From Bacteroidota bacterium (GTDB lineage Bacteria; Bacteroidota; Bacteroidia; Chitinophagales; Chitinophagaceae), in NCBI GenBank assembly GCA_024640225.1, contig JAHEFK010000009.1, positions 1-51,520 of the forward strand: 51,520 nt of DNA, written 5' to 3'. A program made the position numbers and the translations under genes. Position 1 is the stretch's first letter, and every line of letters begins with the position of its first letter. A model generated the notes under the pieces. It did no database searches, was not told where the DNA came from, and saw only the letters and a program-made list of their open reading frames with translations. Shown here piece after piece: positions 1 through 8,656 of the stretch.

Positions 1-75
1 CATAAAGATACTATTTCTCGTTTGCTCCGCCTTATTTTCATCAATTCTTCTTTAACTTTATCTACATTTTAAGTT

Positions 76-768
76 ATGGATAGCAACAACGTTAGTATTA
101 AAAATTGGTCTGATGAAGACCGTCCACGAGAGAAATTATTAAATAAGGGTATCAGTTATTTAAGCGATGCCGAATTACTTACCATTCTCATTGGAACGGG
201 CACAAAAAATAAATCCGCTTTAGATCTAGCTAATGAGATCATTAAATTAGTAAAAGGCAATTTACATGAACTAGGTCGCTTAAGTGTAAAACAGCTCATG
301 CAAATAAAAGGGATAGGATTAGCTAAAGCAATTACCATAGCTGCAGCCCTAGAAATGGGTAGGCGTAGACAATTGTCTGAGGCGCTCATAAAACCACAAT
401 TAATGAATAGTAGGCATTGTTTTGAGGTATTGCAGCCATTGATGAGTGATTTGTTGCAAGAAGCCTTTTATGTGCTTTTTTTGAATCATAATAACCGATT
501 AATGCATGCAAAGAAAATTAGCAATGGAAGCAGCACCGCAACGGTTGTAGATGTTAAATTAATTATGAAAGAAGCGCTTGATGCCAATGCTAATACTTTG
601 GTGATTAGTCATAATCACCCTTCGGGTAATTTGCAGCCCAGTGATGCCGATAAGGCATTAACCAATAAAATAAAAGAAGCGGCTGCTTTATTGGAAATAC
701 GATTGATTGATCATATTATAGTTGCCGGCACTTCTTATTTTAGTTTTGCAGACGAAGGCCTTCTTTAA
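76..768 (+). CDS. radC: RadC-family JAB/JAMM domain protein
   Basis: RadC (UPF0758) proteins are widespread; a role in DNA repair was proposed historically but their biochemical function is unsettled. The 230-residue length is normal. An N-terminal helix-hairpin-helix region (about residues 66-95, with IKGIG) precedes a JAMM metal site: Glu129, His179-x-His181 in SHNHPSGN, then Ser189-x-x-Asp192. This pattern predicts a zinc-dependent hydrolase fold in the cytoplasm. The ATG at 76 is the first in frame and the protein begins in the family's usual way. Its stop codon overlaps the stop of the convergent CoA-binding gene by 4 bases and no terminator lies between them. Family identity is secure; substrate unknown. 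Confidence 0.93.
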   Translation: MDSNNVSIKNWSDEDRPREKLLNKGISYLSDAELLTILIGTGTKNKSALDLANEIIKLVKGNLHELGRLSVKQLMQIKGIGLAKAITIAAALEMGRRRQLSEALIKPQLMNSRHCFEVLQPLMSDLLQEAFYVLFLNHNNRLMHAKKISNGSSTATVVDVKLIMKEALDANANTLVISHNHPSGNLQPSDADKALTNKIKEAAALLEIRLIDHIIVAGTSYFSFADEGLL

Positions 769-1130
769 TATTGGCCGGTAGAGAGCATTACTAATGTGCA
801 GGCATGTAAGCAGGTAATATTATGTGCAGCAGCTACTTGTTCTAATGCGGGGTTTTCGGTGCCTGGATTAAAGATGATACGTTTAGGATTTGCGGCAATA
901 ATCACATCTTTAAATAGTTCTTGTAAGCTAGGGTTGATATATAAAGTTATGGTGTCTATATCGCTCAATTGCGGAATGATTTTCAAGATAGGCGTATCTT
1001 CAATAAACCCTTCTCTATTACCAATGGCAATGACTTCATGATGGTGTGTAAGCAATAATCTTACAGCTTTATTAGAATAGCGTTCGGTATTTTCACTGGC
1101 ACCTAATACCATTGTTTTTTTTGATTTCAT
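765..1130 (-). CDS. CoA-binding (Rossmann-like) domain protein, YccU type
   Basis: A 121-residue protein consisting of one CoA_binding_2 domain. It opens with a beta strand and turn (MVLGASEN) like the nucleotide loop of these folds, and contains the family-type TLYINP and IIFNPGTEN stretches that follow the later strands. Such proteins resemble the CoA-binding domain of succinyl-CoA synthetase but lack the catalytic parts, and their role is unknown. The reading frame stays open upstream to 1181, but the ATG at 1130 places the first strand where the family has it; a second ATG lies six codons later. It is divergent from the gene starting at 1161, only 30 bases away, and converges on radC with a 4-base overlap. 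Confidence 0.82.
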   Translation of the reverse strand: MKSKKTMVLGASENTERYSNKAVRLLLTHHHEVIAIGNREGFIEDTPILKIIPQLSDIDTITLYINPSLQELFKDVIIAANPKRIIFNPGTENPALEQVAAAHNITCLHACTLVMLSTGQY

Positions 1131-1139
1131 TTGAATCTG

Positions 1140-1147
1140 TATATTTG
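1140..1147 (+). promoter_or_regulatory. Bacteroidota-type -7 box (TATATTTG)
   Basis: TATATTTG matches the Bacteroidota -7 consensus TAnnTTTG. A TTTG at 1120-1123 could act as a loose -33 element with 16 bases between. Its last base lies 13 bases before the ATG at 1161, so the leader would be short. It would drive the His-rich small protein and probably the TonB receptor behind it. Confidence 0.45.
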
Positions 1148-1160
1148 TAAAGTTACAATA

Positions 1161-1487
1161 ATGCAAAACAAAATAGTACATACCCTTTATAGTGCTGCCT
1201 TGGCATTGCTATTGATGATTTCATCAGTTGCTCCTGATTGGATTCATCAATTTTCAGGTCACCAAGACACGCAACACACCAATGAAATTGGTTTTCAATT
1301 TGAGAACCAACATCATCACTGTGCTTTTTTAACATTTGTACCCAGTGTCTTTATAAAAGTTGCAACAATTTATTTACCCTTTGTCAGCGATCATTTAATA
1401 GCTAATTATCAAATATATTCGAGTCAAGAACCTAATCGTTTCTTATTCCATGTTGGTTTATTAAGAGGGCCCCCAAGTAGCATATAA
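1161..1487 (+). CDS. small exported His-rich protein preceding a TonB receptor
   Basis: A 108-residue protein of no assigned family. The N-terminus is a hydrophobic segment (about residues 5-24) consistent with a signal peptide or anchor. A His-rich part follows (HQFSGHQ, HQDTQH, and HHHC around residue 52), then a second hydrophobic stretch and a C-terminal LLRGPPSSI tail. From memory, small Bacteroidota proteins with a His/Cys cluster and an RAPP/RGPP-like end often sit directly before TonB receptors, which suggests metal or heme handling in the periplasm; this is inference. The ATG at 1161 was preferred to an open frame from 1131 because the -7 box at 1140 lies inside that extension. The TonB receptor starts 32 bases after its stop. 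Confidence 0.6.
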   Translation: MQNKIVHTLYSAALALLLMISSVAPDWIHQFSGHQDTQHTNEIGFQFENQHHHCAFLTFVPSVFIKVATIYLPFVSDHLIANYQIYSSQEPNRFLFHVGLLRGPPSSI

Positions 1488-1519
1488 TTAATTCTATTTA
1501 TGACTACTAAAAATATTTT

Positions 1520-3937
1520 ATGAAACAAATACATTTGATTTGTTTCATTGTGTTATTTATATGCACCGTGAAACAAGGTAATGCACAAGCCCTAACTATT
1601 AGCGGAACAGTGCTTAATCATAATAAAAAACCCATTGATAACGCTATAGTTTTGCTCCAACCGCTCAATAAAGTTGCAGCAACAGATGCAAATGGTCATT
1701 TTTCCTTTTTAAATCTCTTAAGCGGTAAATACGCAATAAAAGTTATGGATGCGAATTTCCCTTCTATAACGTACAAGGATTTTACACTAGTAAGAGATAC
1801 CTTTTTTCGAGTTGTGTTAGAAGATAACATCATTGAACATCAAGAAATTATTGTTACGGGTACAAGTATTGCAAGCGAACGAAGAATGTCACCAACGCCC
1901 ATTCATGCTATCGGCTTGAAAGCTATGTTGGAGCAAAGTAGTCTTAATATAATTGATGCCATTTCAAAAGTGCCTGGTGTTAATCAAGTAACAACCGGAC
2001 CTTCGATTTCAAAACCAATTATTAGAGGATTAGGCTATAATCGAATTGTTACTTTGCAAGATGGTGTTCGACAAGAAGGGCAGCAATGGGGCGATGAACA
2101 TGGTATTGAAATTGATGAATATCATGTGCAAAGAGTAGAAGTACTAAAGATGCCGTCTTCCTTATCTTATGGGTCTGATGCATTGGGAGGCGTCATTAAT
2201 ATTTTAACCGAACCAACTCAATCGAAGGAGGGTATCAGCGGAACAATGCTTACGAATATACAAACCAACAATGGTTTATTTTCAACGCATGCTAATATTG
2301 ATTTTGCAAGAAAGGGTTTGCGAACAGGCTTTTATATTACGTCGAAGTCGGCACACGATTATAAAAATGCCTATGATGGATATGTTTGCAATAGCCGATT
2401 TGAAAATATTAATTTTGGCGGCCATCTTGGCATTGAAAAAAAATGGGGGTATTCCAAACTGTATTTTAGCTCATTTGCTCAAACCCTTGGATTAGTTGAA
2501 GGGGAGCGCGACGAACAGACAGGCGCTTTCATATATCCTGCTGTAGTTAATGGGCAAGATTCGTTCTTAACCTATGATAAAGCCCAACATAAAGAATATT
2601 CTTTTTTAGTGCCGAAGCAAATAATCATGCACAAAAAAATATCGTGGAATAATCAAATTGAATTGTCTAATAATGCGAAAATAAATGCAATTATAGCCTA
2701 CCAAAATAATCAACGAAAAGAATATGCAGCTGTTGCCGCACCTGATCAAGCAGATCTACATTTAACACTGCATACGCTTACGTCAACGCTATCTTATTTA
2801 TTACCTACCTATAAAGATTGGAATTTTAGTTTTGGTTGGAACGCTATGTATCAAAAAAATACAATTCAAGGGAATGATTTTTTGATTCCCAATTATACCA
2901 TACTAGACAATGGCGTATATGCTATGTTTCAAAGAAAAAAGGATAGGCTTTATGTTAGCGGAGGTCTCCGATTTGATACTAGGATTTTTAAAACAGCAGC
3001 TTTGTGGCTAGATTCTAATTTTACGATCACTCATAATCAGTCAAGCTTTTATTATCAAAAGTTTATCGAAACTCAACTTCACTATAGCAGGTTTACCGGC
3101 AGCTTTGGCTTGAGTTATAAAATTGATAAAGATTTTTATGGAAAAATAAATATTGCTAATGCTTTTAGATCTCCTAATATAGCCGAATTGTCAGCTAATG
3201 GCGTACATGAAGGCACTATTCGTTATGAATATGGTAGTGTGAATTTGAAACCAGAAAATGCCACACAATTAGATCTTGGCGTTGATTTCAAATCGAAACA
3301 CATCAATATACAAGCTAGTATTTTTACTAACCGAATTCAGAATTTTATTTACTTAAGCAAAATGTTAACTTCGTCTGGTGCCGATTCTATACCTGTATTT
3401 CAAAATGCCAATCGTTTTGTAGCTTACCAACATTTACAGCATTTAGCGCATTTATATGGTGCAGAATTGTATCTCGATGTGCATCCGCATCCTATCGATC
3501 AATTACATTTTGAGCTCACTACTTCTTATGTAAGAGCTATTGGAAAAACAGATAACGGTACTAATTTTGATCTTCCGCAAATTCCTCCATTTAGATCGCT
3601 TATTGCAACTAAATATGAATGGAAGCATTTAACTAAAAAAAAGCTGAACGCTTATTTAAAAGCAGAACTGGATTACAATAGTCCACAAAACAATTATTTG
3701 AATTTAAATAATTCCGAAACAGCAACGCCATCTTATTCTTTATTTAATTTATATGCTGGTATTGATTTGTTTGAACATACTAGTAAGCTTCTAATTGCAG
3801 CAACTAATATTTTTGATGTGGCGTATCAATCAAATTTGAACCGATTAAAGTATGCCGATCAAAATATAGTAACCGGCAGAATGGGTGTTTTTAATATGGG
3901 AAGAAATATTAGTTTTACCTTTGTTTATAATTTTTAA
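1520..3937 (+). CDS. TonB-dependent outer-membrane receptor with CarboxypepD_reg-like domain
   Basis: An 805-residue TonB-dependent receptor. Residues 1-22 form a signal peptide ending in GNAQ. A carboxypeptidase regulatory-like beta domain (about 25-110, beginning ISGTVLNHNKKP) precedes the plug (about 115-225), with EIIVTGTSIASERR as the TonB-box-proximal region and PIIRGLGYNRIVTLQDGVRQEG as the typical plug core. The rest is the barrel, ending in the aromatic FTFVYNF expected for BAM-dependent insertion. The plug DGVRQEGQQWGDEHG motif is like metal- or heme-type receptors rather than the SusC type, and no SusD follows. With the preceding His-rich protein, a metal or heme substrate is the best guess. 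It is 3 bases from the next gene, so probably an operon. Confidence 0.9.
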   Translation: MKQIHLICFIVLFICTVKQGNAQALTISGTVLNHNKKPIDNAIVLLQPLNKVAATDANGHFSFLNLLSGKYAIKVMDANFPSITYKDFTLVRDTFFRVVLEDNIIEHQEIIVTGTSIASERRMSPTPIHAIGLKAMLEQSSLNIIDAISKVPGVNQVTTGPSISKPIIRGLGYNRIVTLQDGVRQEGQQWGDEHGIEIDEYHVQRVEVLKMPSSLSYGSDALGGVINILTEPTQSKEGISGTMLTNIQTNNGLFSTHANIDFARKGLRTGFYITSKSAHDYKNAYDGYVCNSRFENINFGGHLGIEKKWGYSKLYFSSFAQTLGLVEGERDEQTGAFIYPAVVNGQDSFLTYDKAQHKEYSFLVPKQIIMHKKISWNNQIELSNNAKINAIIAYQNNQRKEYAAVAAPDQADLHLTLHTLTSTLSYLLPTYKDWNFSFGWNAMYQKNTIQGNDFLIPNYTILDNGVYAMFQRKKDRLYVSGGLRFDTRIFKTAALWLDSNFTITHNQSSFYYQKFIETQLHYSRFTGSFGLSYKIDKDFYGKINIANAFRSPNIAELSANGVHEGTIRYEYGSVNLKPENATQLDLGVDFKSKHINIQASIFTNRIQNFIYLSKMLTSSGADSIPVFQNANRFVAYQHLQHLAHLYGAELYLDVHPHPIDQLHFELTTSYVRAIGKTDNGTNFDLPQIPPFRSLIATKYEWKHLTKKKLNAYLKAELDYNSPQNNYLNLNNSETATPSYSLFNLYAGIDLFEHTSKLLIAATNIFDVAYQSNLNRLKYADQNIVTGRMGVFNMGRNISFTFVYNF

Positions 3938-3940
3938 TGT

Positions 3941-4369
3941 ATGCCTTGTATTTTATGGATTGAATCGCCCTTGCCATCTGCTGAATTGCTAGAGCGCACT
4001 GCCTTAAAACCGTGTAAAGTAATTGAAAAGGGGAGTATTGTTGATACTCAAGCTGGGACGCGTAGTTATGAGCAAACGCTAATTGGATTGGATGTAAGTT
4101 TGGCTGATTTTACAGAAATAAAACAACAAATTGATGATGCCCTTTCGTTCTTTGAAACTAATCAGGTTCAATTAGAACATATGTTTTCTTTGGATACCAT
4201 AAAAGCACGAATCGATTTTGGTTTTTATACCACTTTTGTAGATCAGAAAATTGTGGTACAACATGATTCTTTCCCGCATCAATTATTGTCTTATTTAGGA
4301 CACTTTAAAATTGATTTAGACTTGTCTCAATTTTGGTATGGAGGCAATCAAGATTTAGCTTCTATTTAG
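3941..4369 (+). CDS. small protein, possibly DUF4279-like
   Basis: A 142-residue soluble protein with no signal peptide. I do not recognise it firmly. Its layout resembles DUF4279: a short N-terminal strand, a segment like ELLERTALKP followed by a basic-Gly pair (EKGS), a central amphipathic helix (about residues 60-85), a strand IDFGFY and a C-terminal helix with LDLSQFWYG. That resemblance is by eye only. It starts 3 bases after the TonB receptor stop and is probably co-transcribed with it. Its last 8 bases overlap the end of the convergent M20 peptidase gene. Base usage is like its neighbours. Confidence 0.55.
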   Translation: MPCILWIESPLPSAELLERTALKPCKVIEKGSIVDTQAGTRSYEQTLIGLDVSLADFTEIKQQIDDALSFFETNQVQLEHMFSLDTIKARIDFGFYTTFVDQKIVVQHDSFPHQLLSYLGHFKIDLDLSQFWYGGNQDLASI

Positions 4370-5549
4370 TACGCAATGCATTAATAGCTATCCATGCCAT
4401 CATACCCATGCCTATTTCTAGTGCCTGTTCATCAATGTCAAAATGTGCATTGTGAACAGGAGCTAGGAATTTCTCATTATTGGTATTAGTGCCAATTCTA
4501 AAAAAGCAACCTGGCATATGTTGGGTGTAAAAACTAAAGTCTTCTCCGGCCATTCGTTTATCTAATTCTACTACTTGTTCTTTACCTATGTATTCACTAG
4601 CCCAGTTTCTAGCTTGCTCTGTTATTTTAGGATCATTAAATAAAGATGGGTAACCCTTTGGTATTTCAATTGTCGCAGTTGCACCATTTGCATCACAAAT
4701 GGCGTTTGTGATTTCATGAATCCATTTATGAGCTTCGGCGCGCCATGTTTCATCCATTGTTCGGAAAGTGCCTAAGATGTTAACTTCATCTGGAATAACA
4801 TTGGTAGCAAATCCACCTTCTATTTTCCCAAAGCTCAAAACAGAGGGTATTAATGGATTGCCTTTGCGAGATATAATTTGTTGTAAGGAAACGATTACCT
4901 GAGCTGCTATAGCTATAGGATCAATCGTTTGATGCGGTAACGCAGCATGTCCGCCCTTACCATGAATAGTGATGTAGATTTCATCGGCACTGGCCATGTA
5001 TTGTCCTGATCTAAATCCAACTTTCCCCACGGGTAAATGTGGGTATACATGCAATGCATAAATGGAATTAGGTTTAGGATTTTCTAATGCATGATCAGCA
5101 ATCATTAAGCTAGCCCCACCTGGATGTTTTTCTTCTCCTGGTTGAAATAATAATTTAATGGTGCCTTCCCAATTGTCTTTAGTTGCTTGAAGAATTTTGG
5201 CTGCGCCCAATAAGCATGCACTATGCACATCGTGGCCACAAGCATGCATTACTCCTTTATTTTTAGAAGCATAACTGCAATCGTTTGCTTCTAAGATCGG
5301 AAGGGCGTCCATATCCGCTCTTAAAGCTATACAGTTATGTTCTGGGTTCTTACCCTTAATGAGTGCAACAATGCCGGTGCCCGCTACTCCTGTTTTATGT
5401 TCAATGCCAAATTCTTTGAGTTTATTGGATATAAACTTTGCGGTTTCAAATTCTTGAAAAGATAATTCGGGATGGGCATGTATATGATGCCTAATAGCTT
5501 GTATTTCTGAAAAAAATTGTTGGGCTAATTGTTTGATTGTTGTTTGCAT
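4362..5549 (-). CDS. M20-family metallo-amidohydrolase (N-acyl amino acid / IAA-conjugate hydrolase type)
   Basis: A 395-residue cytoplasmic M20D peptidase/amidohydrolase that cleaves N-acyl bonds of small amino-acid conjugates with a di-metal centre. Ligands are visible: HACGHD (Cys104, His106), the catalytic/metal Glu pair in FQPGEE (139-140), His167 in ALHVYP, and a C-terminal VHNAHFD histidine. The dimerisation lid domain lies between about residues 180 and 300. Length is typical. No signal peptide is seen. It lies 29 bases downstream of deoC and probably ends the icd-deoC-M20 transcript. Natural substrate is not predictable; HipO and IAA-hydrolase annotations are equally possible. Confidence 0.9.
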   Translation of the reverse strand: MQTTIKQLAQQFFSEIQAIRHHIHAHPELSFQEFETAKFISNKLKEFGIEHKTGVAGTGIVALIKGKNPEHNCIALRADMDALPILEANDCSYASKNKGVMHACGHDVHSACLLGAAKILQATKDNWEGTIKLLFQPGEEKHPGGASLMIADHALENPKPNSIYALHVYPHLPVGKVGFRSGQYMASADEIYITIHGKGGHAALPHQTIDPIAIAAQVIVSLQQIISRKGNPLIPSVLSFGKIEGGFATNVIPDEVNILGTFRTMDETWRAEAHKWIHEITNAICDANGATATIEIPKGYPSLFNDPKITEQARNWASEYIGKEQVVELDKRMAGEDFSFYTQHMPGCFFRIGTNTNNEKFLAPVHNAHFDIDEQALEIGMGMMAWIAINALRTK

Positions 5550-5578
5550 ACATCCCTTTATTAAGTACTAAGTTAGTA

Positions 5579-6238
5579 TTAATTTTTAGATTCTTCAATG
5601 ATTTGTAGGCTAGCAGAACAGCCAATTCTATTGGCGCCTGCTGCAATCAATGCTTTGGCAAAGGCATAGTTGCGAATGCCACCAGATGCTTTTATTTGTA
5701 TGGATGCAGGGAGGCAGCTTTTTATGGTTATAATATCTTCGATGCTTGCGCCTTTAGATGCATATCCCGTTGAGGTTTTTATAAAATCAACATGTAAGTC
5801 GGCATATATTTTACAGCATGCAATGATCTCCTCATTAGTTAATTCACCGCTTTCGATAATGATTTTAACGATGCATTCATGTTGGTGTGCTAACTCAATG
5901 ATAGCTTGCGCCTCATCTCTAAGGAAGTCCCATTGCTTATTTTTAACGGCACAAATATTGTGCACCACATCTAGTTCTTTGGCTCCATGCGCAATGGCTT
6001 CTTGTACTTCAATTAATTTTGAAGCAGTGCTATTATATCCGAATGGGAATCCAATAACAGTAGCAATGACAACATTAGAATTCGCTAAACTTTCTTTTGC
6101 TAGTGCTATATAATTGCCACTAACGCATATTGCTTTTATATGATTTTGCATCGCTTCCTTGCATAGCTGGATAATGTCTTCCGACTTTGCTGTTGGTTTC
6201 AACAGGGTATGATCTATGTAGGAAGCGATGGGTAGCAT
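5579..6238 (-). CDS. deoC: deoxyribose-phosphate aldolase
   Basis: A class I aldolase of 219 residues that splits 2-deoxyribose 5-phosphate into glyceraldehyde 3-phosphate and acetaldehyde in deoxynucleoside catabolism. The Schiff-base lysine is Lys154 in DFIKTSTGY, the second active-site lysine is Lys183 in IKASGG, and the activating Asp is Asp90 in KELDVV. The N-terminal IDHTLLKP signature is intact. Its ATG shares one base with the icd stop (TAATG), so translation is probably coupled. The pairing with isocitrate dehydrogenase is not a pathway pairing. Confidence 0.95.
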   Translation of the reverse strand: MLPIASYIDHTLLKPTAKSEDIIQLCKEAMQNHIKAICVSGNYIALAKESLANSNVVIATVIGFPFGYNSTASKLIEVQEAIAHGAKELDVVHNICAVKNKQWDFLRDEAQAIIELAHQHECIVKIIIESGELTNEEIIACCKIYADLHVDFIKTSTGYASKGASIEDIITIKSCLPASIQIKASGGIRNYAFAKALIAAGANRIGCSASLQIIEESKN

Positions 6239-7503
6239 TATAAGTTCTTTATTAGTTCTTCTGCAAATTCACTTGTTTTTAAAAGTGTAGCGTCATGCAT
6301 AAGATTATAAAAATCTATAGTTACACGCTTTCTTTTAATAGTAGTTTTCAAGCTTTCTACGATGGCGTCTGCTGCTTCGTTCCAGCCCATGTATTCCAAC
6401 ATCATTACGCCACTTAATAATAAGGAAGAAGGATTCATGGTGTTGGTATTTGCAAATCGAGGCGCGGTACCATGAGTCGCTTCAAATACCGCATGGCCTG
6501 TTGTGTAATTGATATTGCCACCCGGTGCAATACCAATGCCGCCAACTGCAGCTGCGAGTGCATCGGAAATATAGTCACCATTCAAATTCAATGTAGCGAT
6601 TACACTAAAATCTTTTGGTGCTAATAAAATTTGTTGTAAGAAATTATCGGCAATACAATCATTGATAATGATTTTACCTTCTACGCTTGCTTTCTTAAGC
6701 GCAATATTTGCAGCTTCTTCATTCTGTGCAGCTTTTATTGCTTCCCATTCCATCCAAGTAAATACTTGTTCGCCAAACGCTTCTTTAGCAATTTCATAGC
6801 CCCAATTTTTAAATCCACCTTCTGTGAATTTCATGATATTACCTTTATGTACCAATGTTACACTAGGTTTCTTTTGTTCTATAGCATATTGAATTGCTGC
6901 TTTTATCAATCGTTGAGAACCTTCTTTAGAAACGGGCTTGATGCCTAGTGCCGTACTTTCTGGGAATCGAATTTGCTTGTCAACACCTAATTCTGTTTTG
7001 AGGAAGTGCATTAGTTTTTGTACTTCTTCACTGCCCATTTTAAATTCAATACCGGCATAGATATCTTCCGTGTTTTCTCTAAAGATAGTCATGTTTACAT
7101 CTTCTGGATGATGCACTGGAGAAGGAACTCCTTTAAACCAATTTACTGGTCTTAAGCAAACATATAAATCTAATTCTTGTCTCAACGCAACATTTAAAGA
7201 GCGAATACCACCACCAACTGGCGTTGTTAGGGGACCTTTAATAGAGATTAAATATTCTTTTGCTATATCAAGCGTAGCAGCAGGAAGCCACTCTCCTGTT
7301 TGGTTAAAAGCTTTTTCGCCTGCCAACATTTCTTTCCATTCTATTTTGCGCTCGCCTTTATATAATTTTTCAACTGCCGCATCTAGTACTTTTCTACTGG
7401 CACTCCACACGTCTGGACCAATGCCATCACCTTCAATAAACGGAATTATGGGCTGATTGGGAACTTGTAATTTTCCATTAGCCCCCATGGTAATTTTATT
7501 CAT
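6238..7503 (-). CDS. icd: isocitrate dehydrogenase, E. coli Icd type
   Basis: TCA-cycle decarboxylating isocitrate dehydrogenase, 421 residues, collinear with E. coli Icd. The substrate loop carries [13 protein letters not shown] with the phosphorylatable-type Ser102, and [11 protein letters not shown] and [13 protein letters not shown] are conserved. The C-terminal cofactor region is unusual: compared with E. coli Icd the positions equivalent to Lys344, Tyr345, Val351, Tyr391 and Arg395 are Arg349, Phe350, Met356, Ile396 and Asn400, so strict NADP use should not be assumed. It is the first gene of icd-deoC-M20 and has its own -7 box at 7529-7536. Confidence 0.94.
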   Translation of the reverse strand: MNKITMGANGKLQVPNQPIIPFIEGDGIGPDVWSASRKVLDAAVEKLYKGERKIEWKEMLAGEKAFNQTGEWLPAATLDIAKEYLISIKGPLTTPVGGGIRSLNVALRQELDLYVCLRPVNWFKGVPSPVHHPEDVNMTIFRENTEDIYAGIEFKMGSEEVQKLMHFLKTELGVDKQIRFPESTALGIKPVSKEGSQRLIKAAIQYAIEQKKPSVTLVHKGNIMKFTEGGFKNWGYEIAKEAFGEQVFTWMEWEAIKAAQNEEAANIALKKASVEGKIIINDCIADNFLQQILLAPKDFSVIATLNLNGDYISDALAAAVGGIGIAPGGNINYTTGHAVFEATHGTAPRFANTNTMNPSSLLLSGVMMLEYMGWNEAADAIVESLKTTIKRKRVTIDFYNLMHDATLLKTSEFAEELIKNL

Positions 7504-7528
7504 ATTTATCTAAATTTAAAAATTTGTG

Positions 7529-7536
7529 CAAATTTA
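7529..7536 (-). promoter_or_regulatory. -7 box (TAAATTTG, minus strand) for icd
   Basis: Read on the minus strand this is TAAATTTG, fitting TAnnTTTG, ending 25 bases before the icd ATG. It lies in one arm of an 8-base inverted repeat (CTAAATTT at 7510-7517, AAATTTAG at 7530-7537). The region is very AT-rich, so both calls are tentative. Confidence 0.4.
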
Positions 7537-7589
7537 GAATAAATTGACCTTAATAGTGCATTAAAATAAAGGATTATAACTGATTTTCA

Positions 7590-8639
7590 TTACTTTTTTG
7601 CAATGGTAAATCCAAAGGTAGTGCCGATGCCTATCTTGCTTCTTACCGTAACAGTTTGACCATGTGCTTCAATAATATGTTTAACAATGGCCAAGCCAAG
7701 TCCGGTGCCGCCAATGGATCGGTTTCGGCTCTTGTCGGCTCTATAAAAGCGTTCAAAAATCCTTGGCAAATGCTCTTCGGGAATGCCAGGGCCGTTGTCA
7801 GTAACTTCAACAAGGATTGTTTTTTTATCTAATGCATACCAACCCAAGGTAACTATACCGTTTTCAGATCCATATTTTATAGCGTTTTCAATCAAGTTGA
7901 TTAAAACCTGTTTGTATTTGTTCTTGTCGCCGTCAACTACTACGTCCGTTTTGGTATCGGTTTTTATTTCTAAGCGTATGTTTTTTTCTTTTGCCTTTAA
8001 ACGAATTTCTTCAAACACATCCTGCACAATTTCTAGCAACTGAAAATGTTCTATAACCAACGGTATGCTGCCAGATTCTAATTTAGAAATTTCGTGTAAG
8101 TCATTCACGAGATGCACCAAGCGTTCAACGCTATTAGCTGCATTTTGTAAGAATTTTCTATTTACTTGTGGGTCTTCTAAGGCACCATTTAAAAGCGTGT
8201 CTATATAACCTTGGATATTGAAAATGGGGGTTCTAACTTCATGCGTTAGATTCATTAAAAACTCTTTTCTAAATTGTTCGTTTTTACGAAGTAATTCTAT
8301 TTCGTCTTTTTTTTCTACAGCCCAAAGCTCTACGTCTGATTTAACTTCTTCTATTGTTTTTTGTGGTAGTAAATGCTCATTGAAATATTGTTCTCTTTTA
8401 CTAGATTTGGTTTGATTGATGAGCTTATAGATTAGCTTTATTTTCTTAGCTATATAATTTTCTATTATAGCATTAACAACAAAGTATCCAATAAAACCAG
8501 AAATAGCCAATATGATAAGGGCTTTGGTGAGGGGTATTTCAAAAAACAAACAGCAAATAGCTATTACAATGCTTGAAATGACAACTGAAATGAAACTTAA
8601 TTGACTGGTTGAATAGTCTTTCTTATCAAAAAAATCCAT
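7590..8639 (-). CDS. membrane histidine kinase without extracytoplasmic sensor (PhoR/ResE-like core)
   Basis: A 349-residue sensor kinase. Two transmembrane helices (about 14-33 and 38-59) are separated by only a few residues, so there is essentially no periplasmic sensor. A linker helix (60-125) leads to the DHp domain with phospho-acceptor His133 (LTHEVRTP). The HATPase domain has the N box (Asn252 in INLIENAIKYG), G1 (DNGPGIP, 281-287), F box (FERFYR) and G2 (GGTGLGLAI, 310-318). It lies 17 bases after the response-regulator stop, and both are on the minus strand, so they form one operon. Signals would have to be sensed in the membrane, in the linker, or through a partner. Confidence 0.92.
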   Translation of the reverse strand: MDFFDKKDYSTSQLSFISVVISSIVIAICCLFFEIPLTKALIILAISGFIGYFVVNAIIENYIAKKIKLIYKLINQTKSSKREQYFNEHLLPQKTIEEVKSDVELWAVEKKDEIELLRKNEQFRKEFLMNLTHEVRTPIFNIQGYIDTLLNGALEDPQVNRKFLQNAANSVERLVHLVNDLHEISKLESGSIPLVIEHFQLLEIVQDVFEEIRLKAKEKNIRLEIKTDTKTDVVVDGDKNKYKQVLINLIENAIKYGSENGIVTLGWYALDKKTILVEVTDNGPGIPEEHLPRIFERFYRADKSRNRSIGGTGLGLAIVKHIIEAHGQTVTVRSKIGIGTTFGFTIAKK

Positions 8640-8656
8640 TCTTAAAGATAGTAGAT

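Noticed and set aside
1-75. Possible ends of genes at the left edge (plus-strand frame open from 1 to the TAA at 70-72; minus-strand ATG at 41 open to the edge)
   Set aside because: Both are too short and carry no recognisable residues; neither can be preferred, so no feature is called.
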